Origin: Melampsora larici-populina 98AG31
Lineage: Eukaryota > Basidiomycota > Pucciniomycetes > Pucciniales > Melampsoraceae
NCBI RefSeq assembly: GCF_000204055.1
Contig: NW_006768766.1
Span: forward strand, 3,594,019 to 3,658,018
Direction: 5' to 3'
DNA length: 64,000 nucleotides
The position numbers were made by a program, and so were the translations under genes. This document shows positions 51,901-63,202 of the stretch, piece after piece; position 1 is the stretch's first letter, and each line of letters starts with the position of its first letter. Under the pieces are notes generated by a model that was not told the origin of the DNA, made no database searches, and saw nothing but the letters and a program-made list of their open reading frames with translations.

Positions 51901-52185
51901 TTGGTGAATGAGAGTGACTAGAGTTGAATGATATCGATTGATCTGAGCATGGTCGACTAGGTGGATAGGATTGAGCTTGAGAGTGTAATGCTGCTGATGA
52001 ATGATAAAAGATAGGGTCACAGAGACGAATGAGTGGTGAGTAGAGAGACAGATGAGTGAAGAGAATGAAGAATGTGATGACTGACCGGTGTAGAAAGATG
52101 AAGAAGGATCGATGGAAGAATGAGATGAAGAAGTTGATGAAGGATCCGAATTGAGAAATGATCCAAAGTCAATAGGAGAAAGCAT
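48940..52185 (-). CDS. wc-1: white collar-1 blue-light photoreceptor (LOV/PAS protein)
   Basis: Flavin-binding blue-light receptor and transcription regulator; partner of WC-2 in the nuclear white collar complex. Exons, minus strand: 52185-52086, 51993-51147, 51084-50837, 50713-50454, 50380-49422, 49348-49096, 49008-48940; they join in frame to 911 aa. A Ser/Pro/His-rich N-terminus leads to the LOV domain (about 255-395): ALVIVDARKKDLPIVFASAS, LTGYENYEIVGQNC and RFLQSP, the flavin-adduct Cys being residue 315, with an intron right after it; then INYRKNGQPFVNLVTVIPI and YYIGFQVDL. A Pro-rich linker precedes PAS-B (from about 486, NHDVVMVVSLKGTLFYVSSA) and PAS-C (about 610-720, FWTKLSLDGMCLHTTASI, DVLGYESEDLLG). 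A short helix WNFELSELKIRNKNLKSEV follows, as in other WC-1 proteins. No C-X2-C GATA finger is visible, as known for basidiomycete WC-1. The last 23-codon exon is the least certain. Confidence 0.93.
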
Positions 52186-54242
52186 CCTTCTTGATTACCT
52201 TGGCTGTGGCTCCTCTGAGAGTTCGGTCAAGAAGAGGAAATGATGAGAAGTTGTTGAAGAGGTTATCGAATGTTAATAATAAGGATATTTAGTTTGAGTA
52301 GTTTGATTGATTGACTGATGATGATGAACTGAAGTTGAAATTAACCAAAATCAGATAAGAAGAAACTGATTTAATAAGGATCAGATTACATTAAACTATA
52401 TCAAAACATCTAAAATCTAATTCAAACTCAAACTTCAAAACCTTAAACTCTCTGAAGATTTAATTAAGTCTTATTCATTCAATTTACACATATCCTTAAG
52501 TCAACCGGACATCGTGAGAAATTCAAATTGGTAGACACAGACACCACCCCAGAGAGATTGGTTACTTATTGCCACTCAAGAGCTTAACTTCAAGTCACGA
52601 GGTAACTTCCCTTGTAAAGACCTTTAGGAAAAGTTGTTCTGATTGCTACTACATACTTTTTCACTTGAATTATGTATCATGTTGTTTAGAAGGTCCGCAA
52701 TCAAATTATCTCACAAGGAGAGCCACAAAGAATCCAAGGGGTCCCTGAATTTGGGTCCAGAGGGTAGGTGGACCTAAGATTCAACACCAGGGCTAAGAAA
52801 TGTTTCAGTCCCATACAAGTTCAACATACCTCTCTCAAATGCTCTGTTCCTCAGGAACCCCATCCAGGTTTAGGAAAGTGCAGTGTTCAGATTTGATTTG
52901 CTCAACATGAATATAGGAGCAATATCAAAGCAGAATTGCACAAAATTCTGCCATTTGCTCAAATCTCAATATGAAGATGAAATGGTTTACTCTACATCTC
53001 CTCTAATCAGGTGCCAGACAAGTGAGGCAACAATGAGAAGGTCCACACAATGACTTGACTTGCCCAAATATACCACTCAGAGTCACAGATCATGCAGCAA
53101 CCCATAAACACTCCCAATATTCTGCATTATCAAAGTCCATGTGTCTCTTTAGCTGTAGGTGCATTCCAGTTGGGTACTAGTAGTACTAGGACAGTGGGTG
53201 GTGCATTGATTTATGGTCATCCAGTCTCAGAGATGGGACTGTCCTCATCTTGGAAATCTTTAACACCCTACTGTGCATCTATCATGAAACAGTACATCAT
53301 GGTTACAAAACCATTGCATGACCTCAAACACAACCTCCATGAAACCATACAATCCAGGCTCAGCCATCAAAGCTGAGGACTCAATCAATGAGTCATATGT
53401 GCACCCATCTTCAAGTTTTGTACTTCAAAAACAAAATATCTAATTGAGTAATTCAACCATTATCAAACTCTTACACTACACTACTCCATTCAATCTTCAG
53501 TGTTTCAAAGAGAGTCTTATCAAGGCTTCACTGAGTCCACAATCTTGTGCCTGAAAACAAATATGCTGTGTATACTGATCTACATAGAAACTCATGACAT
53601 CCCAATTTACACAGCCATCCATCTGTCCCACTGTACAACTTTGTGTATCACTTGTTTTAGTAATCAGCTAAAGCCTCAATGCTCAAGAAAAAACTAAAGA
53701 TACACATATGGCTATAGGTGCAAGGATAACCAAACACCCAGACTAAGTATAACTCAGAACCAATGAAATTGGTCCATCAGGATAACTTCGGACAAAACAA
53801 TGATCTGCTGTGGCAGCAAAGATCTCCTTACAGTATTTGATTGCTTTTAGCCAAGTAATGCCAAGTTCAATAAATGCTCAATAAGAATTCAGTCCACGCA
53901 GGGGTGTAGACAGGTGTAGACAGTCTACACCACAAGGACATGCTGATGTCCTAGGGACGTCAGGATTTTTTGCAGGGGAAGGGATATCCTGAGTCCTGAC
54001 AAAACTGATCCAAGGAGCCTGGGTCGGAATCAAAATTCGAGACATCCCACGGGCTTCCAAGGGTGTTCTTATTTAAATGTAGGCCCAGCCTGGCATCCTG
54101 AGTGTGTGCTGCGGACGTCCGCACGCACTGACATCCAGAGGATAGCCCAAACGGGGGTGCCGACGGAAGCATATGATCTCGGACAATCCCGACGTCCTTC
54201 CGCTCAAAAGCGTCTTCGTGGTGTAGCAGCTACTAAATATAT
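52186..54242. other. WC-1 upstream region and unassigned repeat DNA
   Basis: The first roughly 400 bp should hold the WC-1 promoter and 5' UTR. Beyond 52700 are short plus frames (94 codons at 53092-53376, 65 at 53500-53697) without a recognised domain. At 53895-54130 short inverted words occur (GTGTAGACAGGTGTAGACAG followed by TCTACAC; TGCGGACGTCCGCA at 54108-54121), suggestive of small mobile-element ends, not resolved. Confidence 0.4.
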
Positions 54243-55924
54243 ATTACCTTTGCTAAAAAGCTTGGCCCGATCGAGAAAAAATAAAAAATAAATAGACCCG
54301 AATTTCGCCGCAGCAGTCACAACGCAGCAGAGAGAAAAGTGGGTGCCTTCCAATCCATTCCATCCGTTTGATTCCTCCGCTGATGCCAAAAATTTTTCGT
54401 CCAATCCCAGTCAATCACTTCGTTTTCCTCACCAAACTCAACTCAGTCCCTTGTTGCTTCTCGCATCCTGGAAATGTGTCTCTCCACTGTGGACAATTGA
54501 TTGATGGTCTGTGTAAGAAAAAAGGTACATTTTTTTGCTTCAATTCCTCCCATTTGTCTCTTCAGTGCATTCCATTCAACCTACTGATAATCTCCAATAT
54601 CCTTTCTAGGCATCCTTCTCCCATCCTTACCACCATACTGTCCCAAAGGTATCGATTTTGGAGTCAATGTGTTGAAGTTTAGAACTGTAGTTAGAGAAGA
54701 TTGTCATTGTATAGGAATTAGAATCAATGAATCCTAGATAAGATTGGTGTAAAAATTGAAATCCTTTTACTCTTCTTCATAGGATCACGAGCGAATCGAT
54801 CAATTTTGATCTTGTTCAAAAAAATGAGTCTCTAGATTACACCAGAGAGTTGAGATTGTTCACAATCTCTCCCATAGGAACACAGGAAGCTCAATCGGTT
54901 TTTATCGATCAAACCACTTGATTTTTGATCGGTAAAAACCAATCAAAAGCAGAGATCATTGTCCATCTTGTTCATAGGATCATAGACAATTTGAGTAGGT
55001 TTGGATGACTTCAAACCCAATAATATCTTACTTGTCATCGTCCTCATAAGATATTTGAGATTGCTCTCAACTCATGATCATCGGATTGTCTCATGAGTCA
55101 TAGGAGAATCAATTGGGAATTGACTGGTTTTGATATTGTTCATGACCAATCAATCATTTTGATGATCTCAATCACCTTGAAAACTGACACACATTTTGAA
55201 TATCTTTCATAAGATATTCAATCTCAGACTTTTGTTATGCAGCAGAGCATGGCACTGGACAGGTTGAAGATATGTAAGATACATCTCATTCAACTTGGCC
55301 TTTTTCTCAGATTAGCAGAGTAGTCGTAAGGATCATAAAAGCTTCAACATCAATCCTTAATTTCATGTGTTAACAAATGCTCGTTATCGACATAGGAGGA
55401 ACAGTGTGAAAAGCTTCACATAACAAATGATCCGTTGGACCGGATTTGACCTACATAGTGACTAAAACATGTGATCTCTGAACATCAAACTTCAACACAT
55501 TGACTCCAAAATCGATACCTTTGGGACAGTATGGTGGTAAGGATGGGAGAAGGATGCCTAGAAAGGATATTGGAGATTATCAGTAGGTTGAATGGAATGC
55601 ACTGAAGAGACAAATGGGAGGAATTGAAGCAAAAAAATGTACCTTTTTTCTTACACAGACCATCAATCAATTGTCCACAGTGGAGAGACACATTTCCAGG
55701 ATGCGAGAAGCGACAAGGGACTGAGTGTGGTTTGGTGAGGAAAACAAAGTGATCGACTGGGATTTGACGAAAATTTTTTGGCGTCAGCGGAGGAATCAAA
55801 CGGATGGAATGGATTGGAAGGCACCCACTTTTCTCTCTGCTGCGTTGTGACTGCTGCGGCGAAATTCGGGTCTATTTATTTTTTATTTTTTCTCGATCGG
55901 GCCAAGCTTTTTAGCAAAAGTAAT
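54243..55924. repeat. long inverted repeat: two 438-bp arms, 806-bp spacer
   Basis: Left arm 54243-54680 (ATTACCTTTGCTAAAAAGC.. to ..GTGTTGAAGTTT) is repeated in reverse complement at 55487-55924. The arms have equal length and by eye differ at only about ten positions. Each arm carries the same 104-codon open frame in opposite orientation (54368-54682 plus; 55485-55799 minus; ..GNVSLHCGQLIDGLCKKKGT..), which has no recognised domain. The spacer is AT-rich with repeated CATAGGA and GATCAATTTTGATC-like words. No clear TSD. It could be a foldback element or two inverted copies of one repeat. Confidence 0.85.
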
Positions 55925-56726
55925 AAAAGGCATAAAAATACAAATTCGTGTTGCACCGAGATTTAATACAAAAGTATAAAACCTGTTAAATCCGATTGAA
56001 AGTGACAGGTCTCCCGCAAGACATTGTTGAATTGTGTCCAAAACCAGGTTTAATCTAGTTTTGGGCTCTCAGATTTTACTTCGGGTGCATCACACAGACA
56101 AAGAATTATGGCGTTTAATCCTTTGACGGCTACTCCCAAGACAACTCCTGTGACATTGTCAGGTTGCCCACACGGATAGCTGAGAAAGACAGTGTGTATG
56201 TATGTAGTCAACTCTTGGCAGCCCAGTGACGTCATCATCATCTTGCAGCAATTGATCTATCAGAGTCAGGTTTTCTCAATCATACAGAGCCAAGACCTAG
56301 TTGTACAAAAACACAGCAGTTTCAACTAGGAGGAAATTTTCAGACGACAAAACTCCAAACGTGTCAGGAAGCTTTTAGCTTTGCAGATATGCACAATCAC
56401 CTGTCCGATTACAATTACAAAGTCATAGAGATGGGCAGTACAAGCCATCAACAACACTTCAACCGATAGGCTGAGTATCTCATTGATACCTTCCAAAGAC
56501 AGTTTTACCCAAGGATCACAAGAATCACTGGTCTCGGAATTCAGGAGGCTTGGGCAAGCCTTGTGACCATATTTGATTTGTGAGACCAGAACCTGTGTCG
56601 AATTGGATCTAGTTTGTCGGAGAGGAGTGCATAGAGCTACGAAGCCATGAGAAAAAAAATCTGGTCAAGATCAGCTTTGGAAAGGAAGCAAGGTGTGGAA
56701 ACGGATGTCATCAACAGAAATCTAGA
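55925..56726. other. intergenic, downstream of RAM2
   Basis: Ordinary AT-rich sequence with short frames only. It contains the RAM2 3' end. Nothing else was identified. Confidence 0.4.
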
Positions 56727-58143
56727 TCAGTCGCGCACCGCTGCAGATTCAGACGCCTTGGAAGAAGCCTGATCAGAAGTTTCAGTCGTCAACTTGGCTT
56801 GGAGGGCAAGGCTATCGGCAAGAAACTCCACTGCATTCACGACTGGCAGGTCAGATTGTGGATTCAACTCGGTGGGCCAACCGATCTCGAGGCTCAAGAC
56901 CGCACTCGATTTTGTCAATGGTACGACAAAGTCGTCTACCGAACTAAACGGAATTTGTCCAATTTTCAAAACGCTAAATGCATTAAGATGGTAAATCATT
57001 GGGAAAATTCGTCAGCCCCATAATAGTACACTATGATGGTTAGAACTCACCCTCTTAAGTAATTCCACGCGCTTAGGTTATTGGGGGCCTTGTAGATCTG
57101 GCTCTTTGTCCACTCCACCTCTGTCGCGGCCAGGGTTTTGATGTCCGCATTCGGATTATGCAATTTAGTGGTTTCAAATTGGATGAAGAATCGATGGTTC
57201 CAGGCCGAGTTATTGCGAATGTCACTTGTGAGGAGTCCTAGCGATAGATCGGTCTGATCAGTCTATAACTCGAACTGCTCGATGAGTATGTGAGATTACT
57301 CACCTTCAATGAAGCTCAATTCACCTGCCCATAACTCGGGTAAATTAAACTCGCACAAGACCCATTGACGACTGAAATGCAAAGACATAGAGAGAGAAAA
57401 TGAGCTCCCTTCGAGTTGAGGTACTGAAAACTTTGAAAGCTTACTATGCCCATGTATTGTAATTTTTGGCATCAATATCCAAAGCTTGTTTGACAAATGC
57501 CATCTCTCCACTTGGGTCCTGCAAGGCTTGAATCAAATTTCGGCGGTGTTGCCTAAGGTGGAAAGGGAAGTTAGCTCGATACTTGGATAGTGATGTATCA
57601 GGGCGACATACCAAACTTGGTAGCTTTTGAGCATAGTTTTGATCTTTTCTTCGAGCATTTTCAATTCGGATTTGATGTGGCCTTGAGAGGGGTCAAGTCG
57701 ATGAAAGTGAACAATGACTTGCCCTCGATATGTCCTACAACATTTGTCAAAGAGCAGTCAGATGACTCGAACAGAAAATCCACATCGACAAGGCGGGGTA
57801 CGGCAAGCATCTTCGACCCACCAGACAGGATAGTGAGAAGGATTGAATTTGAGGATTATTCGAGTGAGCTCAAGTGCACGCTCTGATAACTCGTTGGCTT
57901 TCAGTATTGCCCTAAAGAGATCCATTGCCATCCGATCTTATGTCACACATGAATGAGTTTTGATCAGCTTGCACATCTGATTGCCGTTGAAGCTAGGCAA
58001 ACCTTACATTCTGGGGAATACGCAATTGGAACCATAGGTCGCTCAATGTCAGCCTGTGGAATTGGTACGAGACCCTCCCATAGCACTTCATCCTTCAGTA
58101 TGTCGGCATCGGTTCGGTCAGTTTTTTGTGAATTTTCAGACAT
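56727..58143 (-). CDS. RAM2: protein farnesyltransferase / geranylgeranyltransferase-I alpha subunit
   Basis: Shared alpha subunit of the CaaX prenyltransferases FTase and GGTase-I, which lipidate Ras/Rho proteins and mating factors; cytosolic. Exons, minus strand: 58143-58008, 57936-57822, 57734-57612, 57552-57445, 57371-57304, 57237-57051, 56973-56727; all junctions are in frame, giving 327 aa, a normal length. The N-terminus has VPIPQADIERPMVPIAYSPE, matching the family's PIPQ..GP.PVVPIAYS entry segment. PPTA helical repeats follow: FNPSHYPVW, MLKSYQVWQHRRNLI, DAKNYNTWAYRQWVL, DIRNNSAWNHRFFI and APNNLSAWNYLRG (N-x-x-W-x-x-R cores). DPSGEMAFVKQALDIDAKNY contains the substrate-site Lys region. 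The W-residue pairs and N-AW-HR motifs sit at the usual spacing. Start ATG 58143 is the only candidate close to the conserved N-terminus. No defects seen. Confidence 0.95.
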
Positions 58144-59349
58144 GTCGAATGAGGTATTGTAAATTGGACTCTAGAGGTAAGATCGCGAGGTGAGTATTTA
58201 GTTAGGAGAGGATGAAAGAGCTTTGGTCTATGATGACTAGACACAACTTTAAATGGTATGACTCGGCGGCTTCCTCCTTTTGACGATTAAGGAACTTACA
58301 GCTTATGCGAGCGATCATCGATGTCCCTATTCCGGTACAGGTTAATATCAACATCGGACGACTTTCTCTTTCGCAACTTGAAAGGAAGGCGAACGTCATA
58401 TGGGTTTGGCACAAAGCAGCAAGCTGCATATGGCAATTCGTTTCAACTCTCGTGAAAGCCGGATTATGACATATCACGATTGGTACCGGCAAGTGAGCCG
58501 AAGTCCGACCTCACCCTTGGTTCGCGGCGGAAGCCCTCCCGGCACCTTCACAAACATGCGCCCGCACAGTGCGACAGGCGGTAGGCGTGTCAGCAAGACA
58601 GAAGGTCTTCATACATACACACAATTCCATATAGATGGGCACTTATGGATGGTTCTGTGGAATGTTCTAGCTGAGCACAGATTCATCATCTCTCACTACT
58701 CACTTGAACAAGTCTCATATGTAGTGTCATTTATATGTCAACATTATGGCACCTGCAACTAATTTGACTACACCATCCAGGAATTTTTGTAATAATTTGG
58801 CAACCAAGAATAACTGAGTGTGTTTTCTCAGATGTATAAACAGTAGGCTTCCACAAAGAAGAAAGTGTGACAATGATATCTTTTACAAAGCAGCCACCCT
58901 GCTCAATTGGAGTTAAGACATACCAACCTTTTTCCTATTCACCATACCTCATTGTCATTCTTGACCACTAACAAAGTTGGGAAAAGGATTTTATGATATG
59001 AGATTGAGACCAATGGAGAATTTGCAGTTGATGTACAAGATGAGTGGTGGTTTTCTGATGATACAAGTGCAGAAAGGTAGATTTGGCCACAAAGGTATGC
59101 TGCAAAGGGTGATGAACAGATTCCAGCCCATATGCCTTGTATCAGCCTAAGTCTTAAAAAGCTACGCTTCACAAGTATCTAAGACTGAATGTACTTACTG
59201 ATTGCATGTTTTATAAGTTGAGGATTTGTTATAGAGAACAACTTTACTTGTTTTCCAAGATAAATTCGAGCCTAATGAAAATAAGTTTGTAGATATTAGT
59301 CTGGTAAGTAAAAGACTACACTGTTGAATTTATTTGAGTACTCACTAGT
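58144..59349. other. RAM2 upstream region and unassigned repeat DNA
   Basis: The first few hundred bases should hold the RAM2 promoter. A 120-codon plus frame (58400-58762) and a 77-codon minus frame (58939-59172) have no recognised domain. No RNA gene seen. Confidence 0.4.
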
Positions 59350-59560
59350 TATAGCTTGTTAGCAAAACCTGGAGGAATTCTTTTAATAATGTCTTGTAAT
59401 TGGACAGAGGAAGACCTTATCAAAATATTTGTCACACCTGAGACTGGTCAGTCATTTCCGCTTTGGAGCTTTAGTTTTCATCTCAATGAAGAACTGGTCA
59501 TAGGACCATGAGGTTATATTTTGGAAGTTGCTACTTTGATATTCAGAGTGATTATAGGAG
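59350..59560 (+). pseudogene. duplicated fragment of EFM4 (end of exon 3 plus intron)
   Basis: About 210 bp repeat the EFM4 locus at 45675-45880: TAGCTTGTTAGC(A/G)AAACC, then the LLAKPGGILLI and SCNWTEE coding segment, the donor GTCAGT after ACTG, and intron sequence through TACTTTGATATTCAG. By eye identity is about 90%. One coding change turns the Thr of ITSCNW to Met and Glu to Asp follows in TEED. Similarity to EFM4 stops at about 59560, before exon 4. Because intron sequence is included, the copy arose through DNA rather than a reverse-transcribed mRNA. Confidence 0.88.
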
Positions 59561-59600
59561 TAGTATCTTAGACACTTCCAGATCATATATTGTTCCAATA

Positions 59601-61295
59601 TCTGCCTTGCACATAGACTGGTTGAGGTACTTGTCCCAGGTGTGCAATATTGCTGGGTTTGAGGTCATGACAGCTGAATCACTGGTGATATGTATTATCA
59701 TGACAATGGGCTTCCTAACTTTTGGTAAGTCAGGTTGACCAAGTTAGCATCCAACTTGATCAATACACACTCACTGCAGTCACTTGCACAGGATATGCCA
59801 GAAAAGAATTTCAGGTGACCAAGGACAGATTGAGTATTACCAAACATATTGATGGAAGTTGCACCCTTTTGTCAATTTTCCACCTACTTTACTTATGATT
59901 CTTGTCATCAGAATCACAAAGGGTATGGGGAAGGCAAAGCTCCTCAAAGTTACAACTGTCAGCTTTGACCACAAGTTGACAAGGACCGGGAACTTCAAAT
60001 TGATGAACACAATGGCATGAAGCAGTTCATTGCATTGGATCAAAAGGAATTTGACACATCAACTAAATGCATCAGACAAACTTTCCAGAGATGCATCCAA
60101 ATTGGAAGGGATGCTCACATGGAAAAGAGCTAGGACATGGAACATGAAAGCTTTTGACTACTGGGACCATATTAAACACTCTGGAAAACTGCTCTGCACA
60201 CAGTAGGTGTCACATTGGTACTTTCAGATGTGGCTATATTACATTTTACTTCACTTACTGATGGTCATTCTTGCAGGCAGTTGGTGTGAGTTGGCACTTC
60301 AAAAACTTGGCCACAAGCAAGCCTTTGTGCACATGGAAAGCATGTTAGGTACAATGGTTGTTCTGCCTTGGCACTTAAGCAATCTAGAATGTTTGACACA
60401 TTCCATCACATTTTAACTGAACAGCCAGGATAGACCAGTCCCTCCACTTCTCCCTGCTAATTTTTCAGGAGCTAATTTTTGTTTTTCAATGCTTGGGGAG
60501 GCAAGCAACAAATTGTTGTCAGTGTCAATTAATAATTGGACTGCTCAGATAGATGAAGCTCAGAGTCAAAAGCAACAATTGGGTGAAAGGATATTTGAAT
60601 TCATCAAGTTGATTTTGAGTAAATTGCCCCTCAGTGGTAGCAATGGTGACACCACTCTGAACAAAAATTCAGATCAGATTAATCAAAAGAAGAAGGCTTT
60701 CAACATTGATGTGGTTTTACCATTAGCTTTTGATCAATACCACTGCTGTTGCACTGATGTCATTGTCTTCCTCACATGGTACTAATGTAGGGCCATATTG
60801 ACCAGATTTCCCCTGAACGGCTGCAAAAGCAATTGTGGGAGATCTTTGTGATATGCAATAAGTTGATGTGGCATGAGTCCATCCAGGTTTAGATGTCAGT
60901 TTTAATTCATTCAGCTGATCCACTTTTCACATACAGGCATTGAAGAGCTCATCAAGGGTGTTCCTGGTTTGGGTGAACTCCTTGAAAATATATCTTTGGT
61001 GCTCACCAAGTACATCATGAACACCATTGACCCCTATGTTAGACCCATCCTGATGCAAGCTAGCACTTCCATAGGAGAAGGAAGTTGGGCTTTCATTAGT
61101 GGAGAAGATCAATGTACTGTGTTTAATGACCCTGGTGCATCTTACCCCATCCATTCAGTCCTTGCCAAATGTCATCTCTCTAACATACTCAACAACCCAG
61201 CTGGAAATATATCTGTGATCATTGTGAAACATACTGTCAAATCAAGTGTAAATGCATGGAGCTGTAAATGGCTTGAGACACAGATACCTGAATGA
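59601..61295 (+). pseudogene. HET-C-like gene, degenerate
   Basis: Remnant of a het-C-type gene (Het-C domain; heterokaryon incompatibility family of filamentous fungi, also with homologues in other organisms). Blocks in order: DWLRYLSQVCNIAGFEVMTA and MTMGFLTFG, with donor GTAAGT at 59725 and acceptor ending 59791; then GYARKEFQVTKDRLSITKHI; FDTSTKCIRQTFQRCIQIGR (about 60040-60110); LNTLENCSAHS joined by an intron to SWCELALQKLGHKQAF (about 60150-60320); LLGEA-like MLGEASNKL (60489); and GVPGLGELLENISLVLTKYI, DPYVRPILMQASTSIG and LAKCHLSNILNNPAGNISVI (60950-61215). Stops interrupt at about 60130-60160 and 60417, and frames shift between blocks; the N-terminal Het-C part is missing. Three of the breaks could be introns, the others are lesions. 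Confidence 0.8.
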
Positions 61296-61607
61296 TTTGT
61301 GCTAAAAGTGAGCACAACTTCTCTTGAACCACAAGTATGCAGACTTAGGCAAATAACACAAAAACATATAAGAAAAGAAACCAAGATAGAAAGACAATAA
61401 CACAAGTTAAGAATAAACATTAGGAATGAAATAAAAATCAATAGTAAAGTACCTAAGTTTATCAGAGGACATATAAAAGTGAGAAAAAGATATAATGAGC
61501 AATTGATGTAATTAACATACAAGTCCCCTACACAAACCGGGATTGTGTTTGCAATCATTGAAATCAAAGGAAAACTACCAAAGATGGTTCTGACCCTCAC
61601 ATATGCT

Positions 61608-61984
61608 TAGGGCTATGACCTGGCCCTAGCCCTGGCCGGCCGAGTCTGCCCGAGAGTTTTCTGGGCGAGGTTGAGGCCAAGCCCGGGGCCTAAAGTCTAG
61701 CCTGGCCATAGTGAGAAAGGCCCCGCTCCAAGGCTACTCGGGGCCGGGGCTGTCAAAAAAAAATCTGTGGAGGCATTGCTGAAGGCTTGTTGAGGCAGTT
61801 TTCTGGAAAAATCAACATCATCAAGCATCGGCCCTAAGCTCTCAAACAGGCTTAAAAAGGGCTGGCCCGAGCCAGGGCCTGCCCGGCGCTGCCCGGCAGC
61901 ATCCTTGAGGGTGCCGTGGCCGAGGCCGGGTCTGGCCCGGACCCGTGTCCGGCCCTGCAGCTTTGGGGCCGGGTCATACCCCTA
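61608..61984. mobile_element. short non-autonomous hAT element with 8-bp TSD
   Basis: A 377 bp element: left end TAGGGCTATGACCTGGCCCT, right end CCGGGTCATACCCCTA, flanked by CATATGCT at 61600-61607 and 61985-61992. It is an internally shortened relative of 38854-40220, sharing long blocks at each end (for example ATAGTGAGAAAGGCCC, GAAGGCTTGTTGAGGCA at left; AGGCTTAAAAAGGGCTGGCC at right). No coding capacity. Confidence 0.9.
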
Positions 61985-62040
61985 CATATGCTCCAGCGGG
62001 GCATCAAATGTTCACACACACGCTTCCATTGGGCAAAATC

Positions 62041-62623
62041 CAAACTTAACTAAGTCCCAGTCTGGACCTAACCACCAACTCCAGAGAGGGACTTACGCCT
62101 AAAGTCAATTTTTTGGCGTGAGATCTGTCGGGGCTTTGCACCAAAAACTGGCCGCCTTATAAAACTTTTTTTTGTAATTTCAACTTTCCTCCACATTTAT
62201 TATGAAGATTGTGCACCTGGACTCCCTCTACAACCTCGTACTCATTTTTTCTTGTTATCTTGATTGGTTGTGTAGATAAATATAAAGTTTGTTTAGGGCC
62301 CAAAGGTGAAATTTACAGTAATTTGGACTGCTCCGTGTCTGAAGTTTGAAATTTGGTCTGACATTAAAATACCAACTTCTCTAGATATCTTTGGAGCCGC
62401 TCAACATATCAATAAGCCCAGAGTTAGAGGATGTAGACAGATTCAAGGCGCATATTTTTTGTAATGAATGTGAAGGCAAGCTAAAATGACAAAAAAAAGT
62501 TTTATAAGGCCACCATTTTTTGGTGCAAAGCCCCGACAGATCTCACACCAAAAAATTGACTTTAGGTGTAAGTCCCTCTCTGGAGTTGGTGGTTAGGTCC
62601 AGACTGGGACTTAGTTAAGTTTG
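62041..62623. mobile_element. Mutator-like MITE with ~140-bp TIRs and 9-bp TSD
   Basis: A 583 bp element. TIRs start CAAACTTAACTAAGTCCCAG and continue about 140 bp nearly unchanged (..GAGAGGGACTTACGCCTAAA.., ..GAGATCTGTCGGGGCTTTGC.., ..CCTTATAAAACTTTTTTTTG). Exact 9-bp flanks GGCAAAATC at 62032-62040 and 62624-62632. Long TIR plus 9-bp TSD is the Mutator (MULE) signature. The central 300 bp are unique DNA without a frame. Most arm differences by eye are C/T or G/A transitions. Confidence 0.93.
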
Positions 62624-62680
62624 GGCAAAATCAAACTTTGTACAACACAAATCAGTCTTGTTCACAGTGACACAACCAAG

Positions 62681-62790
62681 CAAACTTAACTAAGTCCCTC
62701 TCTGACCTGTACTGGCCAGCTCAATCGAGGGACTTACGCGCAATGTCCGGAATTTGGCATGAAATCTGTTGGGGTGTTTCTCAAAAAACT
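62681..62790 (+). mobile_element. isolated left end of a related Mutator-like element
   Basis: CAAACTTAACTAAGTCCCTC, then GAGGGACTTACGCGCAA, GGCATGAAATCTGTTGGGGT and CAAAAAACTGCC repeat the TIR pattern of 62041-62623 at lower identity. No inverted partner lies between here and the window end. The bases before it (ACAACCAAG, 62672-62680) would be its left 9-bp TSD. Its partner end is either lost or right of the window, beyond the helicase gene. Confidence 0.7.
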
Positions 62791-63202
62791 GCCATCACCT
62801 CTACTCGCTAATCTCGCCAATGATGTATCTTAGACATCATTATGAAACCTATGCGCCGCTACCGCGCGCACATTTTTCTTATTTGCAATATCATTCTAGC
62901 TCAAACGGCTCATAAGTTATCATCAAAAAATGGTTTGGGGCCAAACACGGCCAAGACACGACTGTGCGGCCCAAAACTCAACATCACTAACCAAAACACT
63001 TGATTTGCGGACAGAACTTCAGAATCGTCGACAAAACAAAACAAAAAGGCTAACGAAGACATCCACCAAACTGCAGTTTGGTGGAGATGGAGGATATATC
63101 TCTAAGTCTTTGAGATTATCACGCGCTGTCACACCACCACGAACTACCACACCTCATTATTCAATTTACCATCTCTTCGATTCACTACATCCCACACCTT
63201 GA

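Noticed and set aside
54243..55924. Inverted arms as a pair of LTRs
   Set aside because: LTRs are direct repeats; these are inverted, lack TG..CA ends and have no retroelement domains between them.
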